Assembly (NCBI GenBank): GCA_963737075.1
Contig: CAVTRI010000001.1
Location: 186,001-250,000, forward strand
Length of the DNA stretch: 64,000 bases
Reading direction: 5' to 3'
Source of the DNA: CAVTRI01 sp963737075
GTDB taxonomy: Bacteria; Actinomycetota; Acidimicrobiia; Acidimicrobiales; Palsa-688
Part shown: positions 1 through 8,519 of the stretch, piece by piece
How positions within the stretch are numbered: position 1 is the first letter of the stretch
Layout of the letters: the number at the start of each line of letters is the position of its first letter
Position numbers and translations under genes: made by a program
The notes under the pieces: generated by a model
Told to the model about the DNA's origin: nothing
Databases searched by the model: none
The model's input: the letters and a program-made list of their open reading frames with translations, nothing else

Positions 1-326
1 TAGGGCAGCGACGGGTCGCAGCGAACGCCGAAGTAGTTTTGCACCCGGCGCTCCGTTGCCAGCCCGTTGTCGTCCCAGCCCATCGGGTAGAAGACGGCCA
101 TCCCCCGCATCCGCTTGTACCGGGCCATCGTGTCGGTGTGGGTGAAGGAAAACACGTGCCCGATGTGCAGAGACCCGCTCACAGTCAGCGGTGGCGTGTC
201 GATGGCGTAGATCTGCTCGCGCGGCGCGCTCCGGTCGAAGCGGTAGATGCCGTCGGTCTCCCAACGGTCGCACCAGCGGGCCTCGAGGCCGTCGAGGGTC
301 GGTTTCTCCGGAACGGCGGCGGACAT
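1..326 (-). CDS. valS: Valyl-tRNA synthetase, N-terminal part (runs off the window)
   Basis: Class I aminoacyl-tRNA synthetase that charges tRNA-Val with valine in the cytoplasm. Only the first 108 codons are present; the gene continues beyond base 1. Read from ATG at 326, the protein shows the ValS HIGH motif as SGSLHIGH about residue 53, followed by TMARYKRMRGMAVFYPMGWD, NGLATERRVQN and a VRCDPSLP stretch, the usual ValS order. It is divergent from cysS with only 21 bp between start codons, so the two share a promoter region. The identification is strong. Whether the rest of the gene is intact cannot be seen. Confidence 0.9.
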   Translation of the reverse strand, partial: MSAAVPEKPTLDGLEARWCDRWETDGIYRFDRSAPREQIYAIDTPPLTVSGSLHIGHVFSFTHTDTMARYKRMRGMAVFYPMGWDDNGLATERRVQNYFGVRCDPSLP

Positions 327-347
327 GATCCCCGCTACGGTACTGGC
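327..347. promoter_or_regulatory. Shared valS/cysS divergent promoter gap
   Basis: The two start codons are 21 bp apart. The heptamer TACGGTA at 336-342 reads as a TANNNT-type -10 box on both strands (TACGGT forward, TACCGT reverse). On the plus strand it ends 6 nt before the cysS GTG, which fits a leaderless transcript. On the minus strand it lies 10 nt before the valS ATG. Seen: spacing and motif. Inferred: promoter function. Confidence 0.4.
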
Positions 348-1694
348 GTGCTGCACCTCTACGACACCGCGTTAGGCAAGGCGGCGCCGCTGGAATTGCG
401 CCGCCCTGGCGAGTTGTCGTTGTACGTGTGCGGCCCGACCGTCTCCGGCGAGTATCACGCCGGCCATGGTCGGTTCACCCTCGTGTGGGACGTGGTGCGG
501 CGGTACCTGGCGTGGACCGGCCTGAACGTGCAGTTTGTGTCCAACGTCACCGATATCGAGGACAAGATCATCACTCGCGCCCACGTCGAGGGCCGCCCCG
601 CAGAGGAGGTGGCGGCCCATTACGAGCGGGTCTGGTGGGACCTGATGGACCGCATCGGCGTCGAGCGGCCGACCGCCGACCCGCACGCCACCGCGTACGT
701 CGAGCAGATGATCGCCTTCATCGGCGAGCTGATCGACCGCGGCCACGCCTACCAGGGCGGCGACGGGGTGTACATGGCGGCGGAGTCGATCCCCGGCTAC
801 GGCCTGTTGGCCCGCCAGCCGCTGGAGAGCTTGCGGGCAGGCGCCCGGGTCGAGACCTCAGAGGAGTCGGGCAAGCGCTCGCCGATCGATTTCGCCCTCT
901 GGAAGGCAGCCAAGCCGGGGGAGCCGGCGTGGGACTCGCCGTGGGGCGCGGGCCGGCCTGGCTGGCACACCGAGTGCGTGGTCATGTCACTGGACCTGCT
1001 CGGCGAGGGCTTCGACCTGCACACCGGGGGCATCGACCTGGCGTTCCCCCACCACGAGAACGAGCGGGCGCAGGCCGCCGGCGTTGGGCGCGCCTTCGCT
1101 CGGCGATGGGCACATCACGGGATGGTCGTCGTCGAAGGTGGGGAGAAAATGTCCAAGTCGGAGGGCACCGGGCGCCTACTCGACGAACTGGTCAGCGCCT
1201 TTGACCCCCGGGCGCTGCGGCTGCTGGTGCTGCAATCGCACTACCGCTCGCCGATGACAGTGACGGACGAGACGATGGAGGCGGCGGGGCGCACCCTCGA
1301 AGGCCTCGATGCGTTCGCCCGCGACTTCGCCGACGCACGCGGTGGGCCAACGGACCCCGCCCGCCTGGAGGCGTTTCGCGAGCGAATGGACGACGACCTG
1401 GATACACCGAAAGCCTCGGCGCTGCTCTTCGACTGGATGCGAGACGCCCGCGCGGCGGCCGGAGAGGAGCGGGCGCGCATCGCGGCGACCGTCCTTGAGC
1501 TTTGGCAGAGGGCGCTCGGCCTGCCCCTCGGCGGCAAGGTTCGCGAGGTCCCGGCGGACGTCATGGCACGGGCGGCCGAGCGGGACCAGGCGCGCAAGGC
1601 CCGGGACTTCGCGACTGCGGACCGGATCCGGTCCGAGCTGGCTTCCGAGGGGTGGACGGTCGAGGACACGGCCGACGGGACGATCATCCGGTGA
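348..1694 (+). CDS. cysS: Cysteinyl-tRNA synthetase
   Basis: Charges tRNA-Cys with cysteine. 448 aa from GTG at 348. This start places the first zinc-ligand cysteine (LYVCGPTV) at residue 28, as in known CysS, and avoids running antisense through valS. The HIGH-equivalent is HAGH at 37-40. GWHTECVVMS and the HHENERAQA box supply further zinc ligands. KMSKS is near residue 268, followed by a DALR-type domain and a C-terminal helical region, so this is full-length CysS rather than the shorter mycothiol ligase MshC. The stop overlaps the next gene's start by 3 bases (GTGA), implying co-transcription with the thioesterase. Confidence 0.93.
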   Translation: MLHLYDTALGKAAPLELRRPGELSLYVCGPTVSGEYHAGHGRFTLVWDVVRRYLAWTGLNVQFVSNVTDIEDKIITRAHVEGRPAEEVAAHYERVWWDLMDRIGVERPTADPHATAYVEQMIAFIGELIDRGHAYQGGDGVYMAAESIPGYGLLARQPLESLRAGARVETSEESGKRSPIDFALWKAAKPGEPAWDSPWGAGRPGWHTECVVMSLDLLGEGFDLHTGGIDLAFPHHENERAQAAGVGRAFARRWAHHGMVVVEGGEKMSKSEGTGRLLDELVSAFDPRALRLLVLQSHYRSPMTVTDETMEAAGRTLEGLDAFARDFADARGGPTDPARLEAFRERMDDDLDTPKASALLFDWMRDARAAAGEERARIAATVLELWQRALGLPLGGKVREVPADVMARAAERDQARKARDFATADRIRSELASEGWTVEDTADGTIIR

Positions 1695-2494
1695 GTGCCT
1701 TCGAAGCCGACACTGCGGTCACGCCGGTGGAGGGCGGCTACGAGGCGACCGTCGACCCCCGCTGGAACATCGGCGACAATCCCAACGGCGGCTACCTTTT
1801 GGCCATCGGGGTGCGGGCGATGCTCGCGGAGTCGTGTCGGCCCGACCCGCTCACGGTCACCGCGCATTACCTTGCGCCGCCAGCTTTCGGACCGGTGCTG
1901 GCGCGCACGCAGACCGTCAAAGCTGGCCGGACGTTCACCACGGTGATGGGGGAGATGGTGCAGGACGGGCGCGAGCGGGTGCGGCTCGTGGGCGCGTTCG
2001 GCGAACTGGCCGCCCAGCGTGGCCCCACCCGAATCAGTGCTTCTCCGCCTGACCTGCCGCCCCCAGCGGACTGCGTGACCCTGGCCGAATTGACCCGCCG
2101 AGCGGGGCGGCCGGTACCGGAGAATATGCACCGCTACGACCTCCTGCTTCCGCCAAACAGCCCGTGGGGCAGTCCGAAGAATGGGAGCGACCCGTTCGAG
2201 ATCGCAGGATGGATCCGGTTCAAGGACGGGACACCGCCGAGCACCGTCTCGCTCGTCACTTTCGCCGACGCCTTTCCGCCGACCCTGCTGGGATCGGTCG
2301 AGTCGCGCTGGGTCCCGACCGTGGAGCTGACCGTCCACGTACGTCGCGCGCCCGCGGAGGGCTGGATGATGGGGACATTCAAGACCCGGTTCCTCATGGA
2401 CGGCCTGCTGGAGGAGGACGGCGAGTTGTGGGACAGCACCGGCCGGCCGGTCGCTCTGTCCCGCCAGCTCGCGCTCGTGCTCAGCCCGCGCTGA
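1691..2494 (+). CDS. Acyl-CoA thioesterase, double-hotdog (TesB-like) family
   Basis: 267 aa. Probably hydrolyses acyl-CoA thioesters. The N-terminal hotdog contains the GDNPNGGYLLAIGVRAM helix and the LTVTAHYLAPP strand. A second half with VELTVHVRR and a GLLEEDGELWDSTGRPVALS end is typical of actinobacterial thioesterase-like superfamily proteins. GTG at 1691 overlaps the cysS stop and gives the natural family start. Longer upstream reading would run antisense through cysS. It is followed after 6 nt by an MFS exporter, so cysS, thioesterase and transporter look like one transcript. Substrate unknown. Confidence 0.8.
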   Translation: MSAFEADTAVTPVEGGYEATVDPRWNIGDNPNGGYLLAIGVRAMLAESCRPDPLTVTAHYLAPPAFGPVLARTQTVKAGRTFTTVMGEMVQDGRERVRLVGAFGELAAQRGPTRISASPPDLPPPADCVTLAELTRRAGRPVPENMHRYDLLLPPNSPWGSPKNGSDPFEIAGWIRFKDGTPPSTVSLVTFADAFPPTLLGSVESRWVPTVELTVHVRRAPAEGWMMGTFKTRFLMDGLLEEDGELWDSTGRPVALSRQLALVLSPR

Positions 2495-2500
2495 AGTGAC

Positions 2501-3718
2501 TTGACGGTCCGGCGGCTGGTGCCGTTGGCTGGCCGGGTGCCAAGCCGCAGCCGCGCGCCCCTGCCTGCAGGGTTCGGCGTGCTGTGGACCACGGTTGCCA
2601 TCGACCTGATCGGGTTCGGGATGGTGCTCCCGATCCTGCCGTTGTACGCCAAGCGCTTCGGCGCTTCGTCATTGGACGCCGCGCTGTTAGTGGCCGCGTT
2701 CTCGGCTGCCTCGTTTGTGTGCTCGCCGCTGTGGGGACGGTTGTCGGACCGGGTGGGCCGCAAACCCGTCCTGCTGGTGTCGCTGGCCGGGACGGCGGTG
2801 GGCAGCCTGCTGACCGGACTGGCCGGCGGGCTCACCGTGCTGGTCGTGGCCAGGATTGTCGACGGCGCGTCAGGCGCCAGCGTCTCGGTGGCCCAGGCCG
2901 CCGCGGCCGATCTGGCCCGGCCCGGCGAACGTTCCCGCCTGTTCGGCTACCTGGGGGCCGCGTTCGGGGTCGGCTTTGTGGCCGGCCCCGCCATCGGGGG
3001 CATGGCCGCCGCTGTGGGACCCCGCGTCCCCTTTTACCTGGCCGCAATCGTCGCCGGAATCAACGCTCTCGTCGCCGTGCGCCGACTGCCAGAAACCCAT
3101 CGTCCTCAAGCGGCGTCGGGCCAATCGGCCAGGTTCCGCCCCGGGGCCGGGGTGGGAGCGCTGATCGGGGTGGCGTTCTGCGCGCTGGTGGCCTTCAGCG
3201 GCTTCGAGGCCACGTTCGCGCTGTTCGGCCACCACCGGTTCGGGCTCGGGCTGGGCTCGACGGCAGGGGTGTTCGCCGCCGTGGGAGCGGTGATCGTTGT
3301 CGTCCAGGGCGGCCTGGTGCGTCCGCTGGTCGCCCGGCTGGGGGAGCCGGCGACGCTCGTCGCCGGACTGATCGCCAACGTCGCCGGGCTGGTGCTGCTC
3401 GCGTTCGCCCATGCGTGGGCGCTCGCTGCCCCCGCTCTGCTCGTGCTCACGGTGGGGCAGGGGCTCGCCCAGCCGACGATGGCTTCCGTGCTCGCCGGGA
3501 GGGCCAATCCGGGCCAGCGCGGCCAGATGCTGGGCTGGCAACAGTCGGCCGGGGGGCTGGCGCGGGTCGTCGGGCCGGCCCTGGCCGGGGCCCTGATCGG
3601 GGCCAACGCGTCGGGCGCTCCCTACCTGGTGGGCGCCGTGCTGACCGCCGTGGCACTCGTAGCCGTCGTGCTAGCCCTCCGGTTGCCTTCGCCAGCGACT
3701 AATGTTACTCTTGAGTAA
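2501..3718 (+). CDS. MFS transporter, drug-efflux type
   Basis: 405 aa integral membrane protein with about 12 hydrophobic segments. The loop 2-3 signature of the major facilitator family is clear (GRLSDRVGRKPVLL, about residue 77), as in TetA-like drug:H+ antiporters, and a second-half counterpart follows near PLVARLGEPATLVAG. It likely exports a small hydrophobic compound; the substrate cannot be read from sequence. TTG at 2501 is 6 nt after the thioesterase stop; the first 25 residues are basic and could be shortened by an internal start. Its last codons contain the palindromic operator for the next gene. Confidence 0.85.
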   Translation: MTVRRLVPLAGRVPSRSRAPLPAGFGVLWTTVAIDLIGFGMVLPILPLYAKRFGASSLDAALLVAAFSAASFVCSPLWGRLSDRVGRKPVLLVSLAGTAVGSLLTGLAGGLTVLVVARIVDGASGASVSVAQAAAADLARPGERSRLFGYLGAAFGVGFVAGPAIGGMAAAVGPRVPFYLAAIVAGINALVAVRRLPETHRPQAASGQSARFRPGAGVGALIGVAFCALVAFSGFEATFALFGHHRFGLGLGSTAGVFAAVGAVIVVVQGGLVRPLVARLGEPATLVAGLIANVAGLVLLAFAHAWALAAPALLVLTVGQGLAQPTMASVLAGRANPGQRGQMLGWQQSAGGLARVVGPALAGALIGANASGAPYLVGAVLTAVALVAVVLALRLPSPATNVTLE

Positions 3719-3719
3719 C
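3704..3719. promoter_or_regulatory. Palindromic operator upstream of acyl-CoA dehydrogenase
   Basis: Perfect inverted repeat GTTACTC-TT-GAGTAAC (7-bp arms) that overlaps the MFS stop codon and lies 22 bp before the dehydrogenase ATG. Symmetry, size and position suit a TetR-family repressor of acyl-CoA metabolism. The cognate regulator is not adjacent. Palindrome seen; role inferred. Confidence 0.6.
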
Positions 3720-3741
3720 AACGCGTTCGCAGGAGGCTGGA

Positions 3742-4959
3742 ATGGCCGATTTCGCCCTGGACCTAAACGAGGACCAGCTGCAGATCCAGAAGTGGGTGCA
3801 CGACTTCGCAGAGAGCGTGGTGCGCCCCGTGGCCCACGAGTGGGATGAGCGCGAAGAGACGCCATGGCCCGTCATCGAGGAGGCGGCACGGGTGGGGCTG
3901 TACTCGCTCGACTTCGTGGCCAACGCGTTCGCCGACCCGACCGGCCTCACGCTGCCGTTGGTCATGGAGGAGATCGCCTGGGGTGACGCCGGGATCGGCC
4001 TGGCGATTTTCGGCACGACCCTCGGCGTCTCGGGGATCGTCGCCAACGGCACACCGGAGCAGATCGGGGAGTGGCTTCCTCAGTGCTTCGGCACGCCGGA
4101 GAAGCTGGCGCTGGCAGCGTTCTGCGTCTCCGAGCCCGATGCCGGCTCGGACGTCAGCTCCATGCGGACCCGTGCGGTGTACGACGAGAAGACCGACGAG
4201 TGGGTGCTCAACGGCACCAAGACCTGGATCACCAACGGCGGGATCGCCGACATTCACGTCGTCGTGGCGACGGTCGATCCTTCGTTGAAATCGCGGGGGC
4301 AGGCGAGCTTCATCGTCCCGCCCGGCACCAAGGGCCTGTCGCAGGGTCAGAAGTTCAAGAAGATGGGGATCCGGGCCTCGCACACCGCCGAGGTGGTCCT
4401 GGACGACGTGCGGATCCCGGGCCGGCTGTTGCTCGGGGGCAAGGACAAGCTCGATGAGAAGCTGGCCCGTGCCCGCTCGGGCAAGACCGGTCAGCGGAGC
4501 CAGGCGGCGCTCGCCACCTTCGAGGCGTCCCGGCCGGCGGTGGGCGCCCAGGCGGTTGGCATCGCCCGGGCTGCCTACGAGTACGCCCTCGACTACGCCA
4601 AGGAACGCAAGCAGTTCGGCCGGGCGATCATCGAGAACCAGGCCATTGCGTTCAAGCTGGCGGACATGCGGATGTCGATCGACGCCGCCCGGCTGCTGGT
4701 GTGGAAGGCGGCGTGGATGGGGCGCAACGGCAAAGCGTTCGGGGCGGGAGAGGGATCGCAGTCCAAGCTGTTCGCAGGCGAGACGGCGGTCAAGGTGACC
4801 GAGGACGCCATCCAGATCCTCGGCGGCGCCGGATACGTACGGGAGCACCCTGTCGAACGGTGGCACCGGGACTCGAAGATCTACACGATCTTCGAAGGCA
4901 CCTCCGAGATCCAGCGGCTTGTGATCGCTCGCGCCGTGTCTGGTCTCCACATTCAGTAA
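3742..4959 (+). CDS. Acyl-CoA dehydrogenase
   Basis: 405 aa FAD enzyme that oxidises acyl-CoA to 2-enoyl-CoA and passes electrons to ETF (etfBA is at 40.3 kb). The family layout is complete: N-terminal helical domain, middle beta domain with AFCVSEPDAGSD and TKTWITNGG, and C-terminal helical domain with RKQFGRAI, QILGGAGYVREHPVERW and YTIFEGTSEIQR, where the FEGTSEIQ glutamate matches the usual catalytic base. Preceded by GCAGGAGG 7 nt from ATG. The palindrome at 3704-3719 sits in its promoter, so it is probably controlled separately from the upstream transporter. Chain-length specificity unknown. Confidence 0.92.
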   Translation: MADFALDLNEDQLQIQKWVHDFAESVVRPVAHEWDEREETPWPVIEEAARVGLYSLDFVANAFADPTGLTLPLVMEEIAWGDAGIGLAIFGTTLGVSGIVANGTPEQIGEWLPQCFGTPEKLALAAFCVSEPDAGSDVSSMRTRAVYDEKTDEWVLNGTKTWITNGGIADIHVVVATVDPSLKSRGQASFIVPPGTKGLSQGQKFKKMGIRASHTAEVVLDDVRIPGRLLLGGKDKLDEKLARARSGKTGQRSQAALATFEASRPAVGAQAVGIARAAYEYALDYAKERKQFGRAIIENQAIAFKLADMRMSIDAARLLVWKAAWMGRNGKAFGAGEGSQSKLFAGETAVKVTEDAIQILGGAGYVREHPVERWHRDSKIYTIFEGTSEIQRLVIARAVSGLHIQ

Positions 4960-5215
4960 CTACCCCCGTGTAATCTCCGGGAGCGGGCCGTCCGGCATGA
5001 GTCCGCGTCGCCGATTACGCTGCCGCTGTGTCCCGGCTGCAAACGCGAGCGACAGGCGCCGGTTGCCGATCAGCTCGACCGCAGGCCGTCGTGGCGATCG
5101 TCTACAACGAAGCAGCCGACGGGGCGGCGCCCGCGCTCGAGGACCACGCCTCGCGCAGGCCGCCGGCCAGAAAATTCGGCATCGGCACCCTTGACCGTCT
5201 GTATCGGAGCTGGCA

Positions 5216-6229
5216 ATGACGCTCGTATCGAACCCTTTACCGGGACATGAGGCGTTTGCCGCGTACGCCCAGCCTCGTCTCAGCCGGGGATTGCTCGACA
5301 TCGCGACCTCAGCTGCGCCGTATCTGGCGCTGTGCGTGACGATGTACCTGATGCTGCGGGTGTCGCCTTTGATTGTCGTTGCGCTCGTGATCCCGACGTC
5401 CGGGTTCCTGGTGCGGGTGTTCGTCGTGTTTCACGACTGCGCGCACGGTTCGCTGCTTCCGTCCAGGCGTGCGAACACCTGGGTCGGCACGGTCTTGGGG
5501 CTGCTCGTGTTCGCGCCTTATCGGCGCTGGCGCCACGACCACGCCGGGCACCACGCGACCTCAGGGGATCTCGACCGCCGCGGCGTAGGAGATGTGCAGA
5601 CCTTGACGGTCGCCGAGTATCAGGCGCGTTCGTCGCGGGGTCGGCTTGCCTACCGGCTGTTCCGTCATCCGCTGGTGATGTTCGGGCTTGGGCCGGTGCT
5701 CGCGATGGTCATCGGACCACGGCTCGTGGCGCGCGGCACACGCCCGCGGCTGCGCAACAGCGTGCTCGGTACCAACGCTGCGCTGGTGGTGATGGTAGGA
5801 GGGTTGTGCTGGCTGATCGGCTGGGAGGACTTTCTGATCGTGTGGGCGCCGGCGGCGTTGTTGGCGGGTTCTGTCGGCATCTGGCTGTTCTATGTACAGC
5901 ACCAGTTTGAGGACGCCTACTGGCAGCGCCATGGCGAGTGGAGCTATGCCGACGCCGCGCTGCGTGGTAGCTCGTATCTGAAGCTCCCGAAGCTGCTGCA
6001 GTTCTTCACAGGCAACATCGGTCTGCATCATGTCCATCACCTCAACCCGCGTATCCCGAACTATCACTTGCAGCGCGCCCACGACGCCAACGCGATCTTC
6101 GCCAGCGTCCCGAAGATCTCAATACGAGACGGTCTTCGTGCCGTCAGGTTCAAGCTCTGGGATGAGGAGACAGGCCAGCTGTTGAGCTTCGCCCAAGCCA
6201 ATCTTCACCCGCAAGGGGTGCTCATGTGA
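5216..6229 (+). CDS. Membrane fatty acid desaturase
   Basis: 337 aa di-iron membrane desaturase. All three histidine boxes are present: HDCAH near residue 73, HDHAGHH near 108 and HHVHH near 271 followed by NPRIPNYHL, the pattern of acyl-lipid (omega-6 / delta-12 type) desaturases. Several hydrophobic segments separate the boxes. It introduces a cis double bond into membrane acyl chains and so adjusts fluidity. The 256 bp before it hold no convincing gene. Adjacent to a cold-shock protein and RNA helicase, which suggests a low-temperature theme, although the strands differ. Confidence 0.88.
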   Translation: MTLVSNPLPGHEAFAAYAQPRLSRGLLDIATSAAPYLALCVTMYLMLRVSPLIVVALVIPTSGFLVRVFVVFHDCAHGSLLPSRRANTWVGTVLGLLVFAPYRRWRHDHAGHHATSGDLDRRGVGDVQTLTVAEYQARSSRGRLAYRLFRHPLVMFGLGPVLAMVIGPRLVARGTRPRLRNSVLGTNAALVVMVGGLCWLIGWEDFLIVWAPAALLAGSVGIWLFYVQHQFEDAYWQRHGEWSYADAALRGSSYLKLPKLLQFFTGNIGLHHVHHLNPRIPNYHLQRAHDANAIFASVPKISIRDGLRAVRFKLWDEETGQLLSFAQANLHPQGVLM

Positions 6230-6273
6230 CGCTACTCAGTAGCCCAGGCCGGAAGGGTCAGCGAGGAGATGGG

Positions 6274-6531
6274 CTAGCGGAGGCTTTCCCTCATTGCCTC
6301 TAGCGCGCCGAGGCGAGTTCGGAGCTTGTCCGGCTCGTCGGCGTCGCGGGTCCGGATGCGGGCTTCGAGTTCGTCGAGGCGTTCCAGTTCCCGTTCGACC
6401 AGGTGTTGGCGTTCCTCGTCGGGCCGGCTGCGGAGCTCTCGCAGGAATGCCTCACGGGCGTCGGCGGCCCGCTTGAAGCCCAGGGTGCGGGCGATGGCGG
6501 CGAACGAGAGGCTCTGCTCGCGCAACGTCAT
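6274..6531 (-). CDS. Small conserved actinobacterial HTH-like protein downstream of cspA
   Basis: 85 aa from ATG at 6531. The same frame stays open upstream, but there it runs into cspA, so the short start is preferred. It contains LSFAAIARTLGFKRAADAREAF, which looks like a helix-turn-helix segment, then a charged helical tail rich in Glu, Arg and Leu. Similar short proteins of unknown function are familiar from actinobacteria. It lies 106 bp downstream of cspA on the same strand and may share its transcript. A DNA- or RNA-binding role is a guess. Confidence 0.55.
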   Translation of the reverse strand: MTLREQSLSFAAIARTLGFKRAADAREAFLRELRSRPDEERQHLVERELERLDELEARIRTRDADEPDKLRTRLGALEAMRESLR

Positions 6532-6637
6532 GGCGTCGCCGTCGGTGTTGCGCCGCGGCCGGGCCCGAGGGCTGAAATCTCGATCTTCTCGGGACCGAGA
6601 CGAACGGTCCCCGAAAGGCCCGTCGGGTCGGCCCGCC

Positions 6638-6841
6638 CTAGACAGGGCGAACCCGAGTGGCCTGAGGGCCCTTGGTCCCCTGCTCCGACTCGAACTCCAC
6701 CCGCTGACCCTCAGAGAGCTCCTTGTAACCAGAGCCATCGATAGCGCTGTGATGGACGAAAACGTCCTTGCCGCCACCTTCGGGGGCGATGAACCCGTAC
6801 CCCTTGGTGGCGTTGAACCATTTCACTGTACCGGCGGGCAT
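6638..6841 (-). CDS. cspA: Cold-shock protein, CspA family
   Basis: 67 aa single cold-shock domain. RNP1 is KGYGFI (residues 13-18) and RNP2 is VFVHHSAI (27-34). Binds single-stranded RNA and DNA and melts mRNA secondary structure. A purine-rich Shine-Dalgarno (GGAGGCGGGAAG) precedes ATG. Divergent from a DEAD-box RNA helicase across about 300 bp, a classic functional pairing for RNA remodelling at low temperature. Confidence 0.93.
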   Translation of the reverse strand: MPAGTVKWFNATKGYGFIAPEGGGKDVFVHHSAIDGSGYKELSEGQRVEFESEQGTKGPQATRVRPV

Positions 6842-7145
6842 CTTCCCGCCTCCTCACCCACGCAAATCCACGTTCTAGAAGCAAGAAGAAGCTGCCGAAC
6901 GCCCCGGCCGGCGCGGCGAGCCGAGGATGTCCTCGCAACCTACCCGCTGCGGAGTCTGCTGCGGTCGGCGCCCCCTGAAAGAGATTGGCGCCGGTGAAGC
7001 CAACCGAGCCCGACGTGCCCGTGAATCCAGGTAGGGTGGCTGTGATGCCGCGGGGTTAGCGCCCGAGCGGCCGCCGGCGAAGGACCGGCGGGGCCCACGA
7101 GACATTTTCGAGTCGGCCATCCCCCTCCCGACCGACTGGAGTCTT
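6842..7145. other. Intergenic region between cspA and the DEAD-box helicase
   Basis: 304 bp with no gene. It must hold the divergent promoters and the leader of cspA, whose mRNAs often have long structured 5' regions. GC-rich inverted stretches such as GCCGCCGGCGAAGGACCGGCGGGGC near 7070-7095 could fold. No specific motif is claimed. Confidence 0.4.
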
Positions 7146-8463
7146 GTGAGTACCTCTGCCCTACCTTTGGCGCCCCATGGCTTCGCCGCGCTCGGCGTGC
7201 CGCCACAACTGTGCGCCGCCCTCGCCCGAGCCAGGATCACCGAACCTTTCCCCATTCAGGCCGCTACCTTGCCCGACTCTCTGGCGGGCCTGGACGTATG
7301 CGGCAAGGCCCCCACCGGATCAGGCAAGACCCTCGCCTTCGGGCTGGGGATTCTGTCGCGCCTGGCCGACGCCCCTCGCTCGGAGCGCCGGGGCCGGGGA
7401 AGGGACGGGGGCCACCCCCGGGCTCTCATCCTGGTACCCACCCGGGAGCTCGCCGCCCAAGTAGAAGAAGTGCTGGGACTCCTGGCCGGCGCCATCGGTG
7501 CCGCCGTGACGTCGGTCTACGGCGGGGTCGGATACGGCAAGCAGTTGGCGGCCCTCCGCCGCAGGGTGGACGTACTCATCGCCTGCCCGGGAAGGTTGGA
7601 GGATTCTGGTGGCAAGGGGGTCCGTCGATCTCTCCTTCGTCGAGATCGTCGTCGTCGACGAGGCGGACCGCATGGCAGATATGGGCTTCCTGCCCGCCGT
7701 GCGCCGGCTGGTGAGCGAGACGAGCGCAAGCCGCCAGACGCTGCTGTTCTCGGCCACCCTCGACGGTCCCGTCGACAAGCTGATCCGGGACTACCAGCGT
7801 TCGCCGGTGCGCCACGACGTAGCGCTCGCCGACACCGATCGGGGCGAGGTACACCATCGCTTCTGGTCGGTCGAGGCCGACGATCGGCCGGCCGTAACAG
7901 CCGAGACCGTGACCGCCCGGGGACCGGCGCTGGTTTTCTGCCGCACCAAACGCGGAGCTGATCGGCTCTCCCAGCGATTGGCGCGCTTCGGCCTCTCTAC
8001 GGCCGCGATCCACGGCGACCGCAGTCAAAGCCAGCGAGAACGAGCCCTGGCCGCTTTTCGCTCCGGACGCCTCGACGTTCTGGTCGCCACCGACGTCGCC
8101 GCGCGGGGGATCCACGTCGACGGGGTGCCGCTGGTGGTCCACTACGACCCGCCCGCCGACGCGACCGACTACGTGCACCGCTCGGGTCGCACCGGCCGGG
8201 CCGGTGCTGACGGCATCATCGTCAGCCTGCTCGGGCAGGGACACATCCTCGGGGCCCGCAGACTGCAACGACAGTTGGGGCTCACGCCTGGCGTTTCGTC
8301 GCCGGACGTGTCTGCGCTGCCCACCGTGAGGAGCCCCGCCGGCGGCCTCCGCCCCGCCAAGGCAGCGTCTTCGGTCGACGCCGAGCGCCGGAATCGGCGT
8401 GCCCCCGCCCCGAAGCGCCGCCATCCGGCGCCGCCTCGGCGGCGGCGTTCCAACCAGCGGTAA
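7146..8463 (+). pseudogene. DEAD-box RNA helicase, one frameshift
   Basis: ATP-dependent RNA helicase of the RhlE/DeaD group, about 438 aa when joined. The first frame (from GTG 7146) carries the Q motif, APTGSGKT, PTRELAAQ and TxGG-like motifs. The second frame (from about 7606 to 8463) carries VVDEADRMADMG, FSATL, VATDVAARGIHV and HRSGRTGRAG. The join is at 7604-7605: removing one T from GATTCTGGTG gives a smooth CPGRLEDLVARG reading. The C-terminus is basic (Arg-rich), as in cold-shock helicases. Either a sequencing indel or a true frameshift mutation. Divergent from cspA. Confidence 0.85.
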
Positions 8464-8519
8464 TGGTCCAGGTAGCGGCGAGAATCCGGTCGGCTCCCGC
8501 AAGGTTGGGTGATCCCCGC

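Noticed and set aside
39..347. Long N-terminal extension of cysS in the same open frame
   Set aside because: It is exactly antisense to the valS N-terminus, and the CysS zinc Cys falls at residue 28 only with GTG 348.
348..1694. MshC (mycothiol cysteine ligase) instead of CysS
   Set aside because: Length and a C-terminal anticodon-binding region are those of CysS, and it sits beside valS.
4997..5219. Short plus-strand frames before the desaturase
   Set aside because: No homology or SD, two competing frames, and one overlaps the desaturase start.
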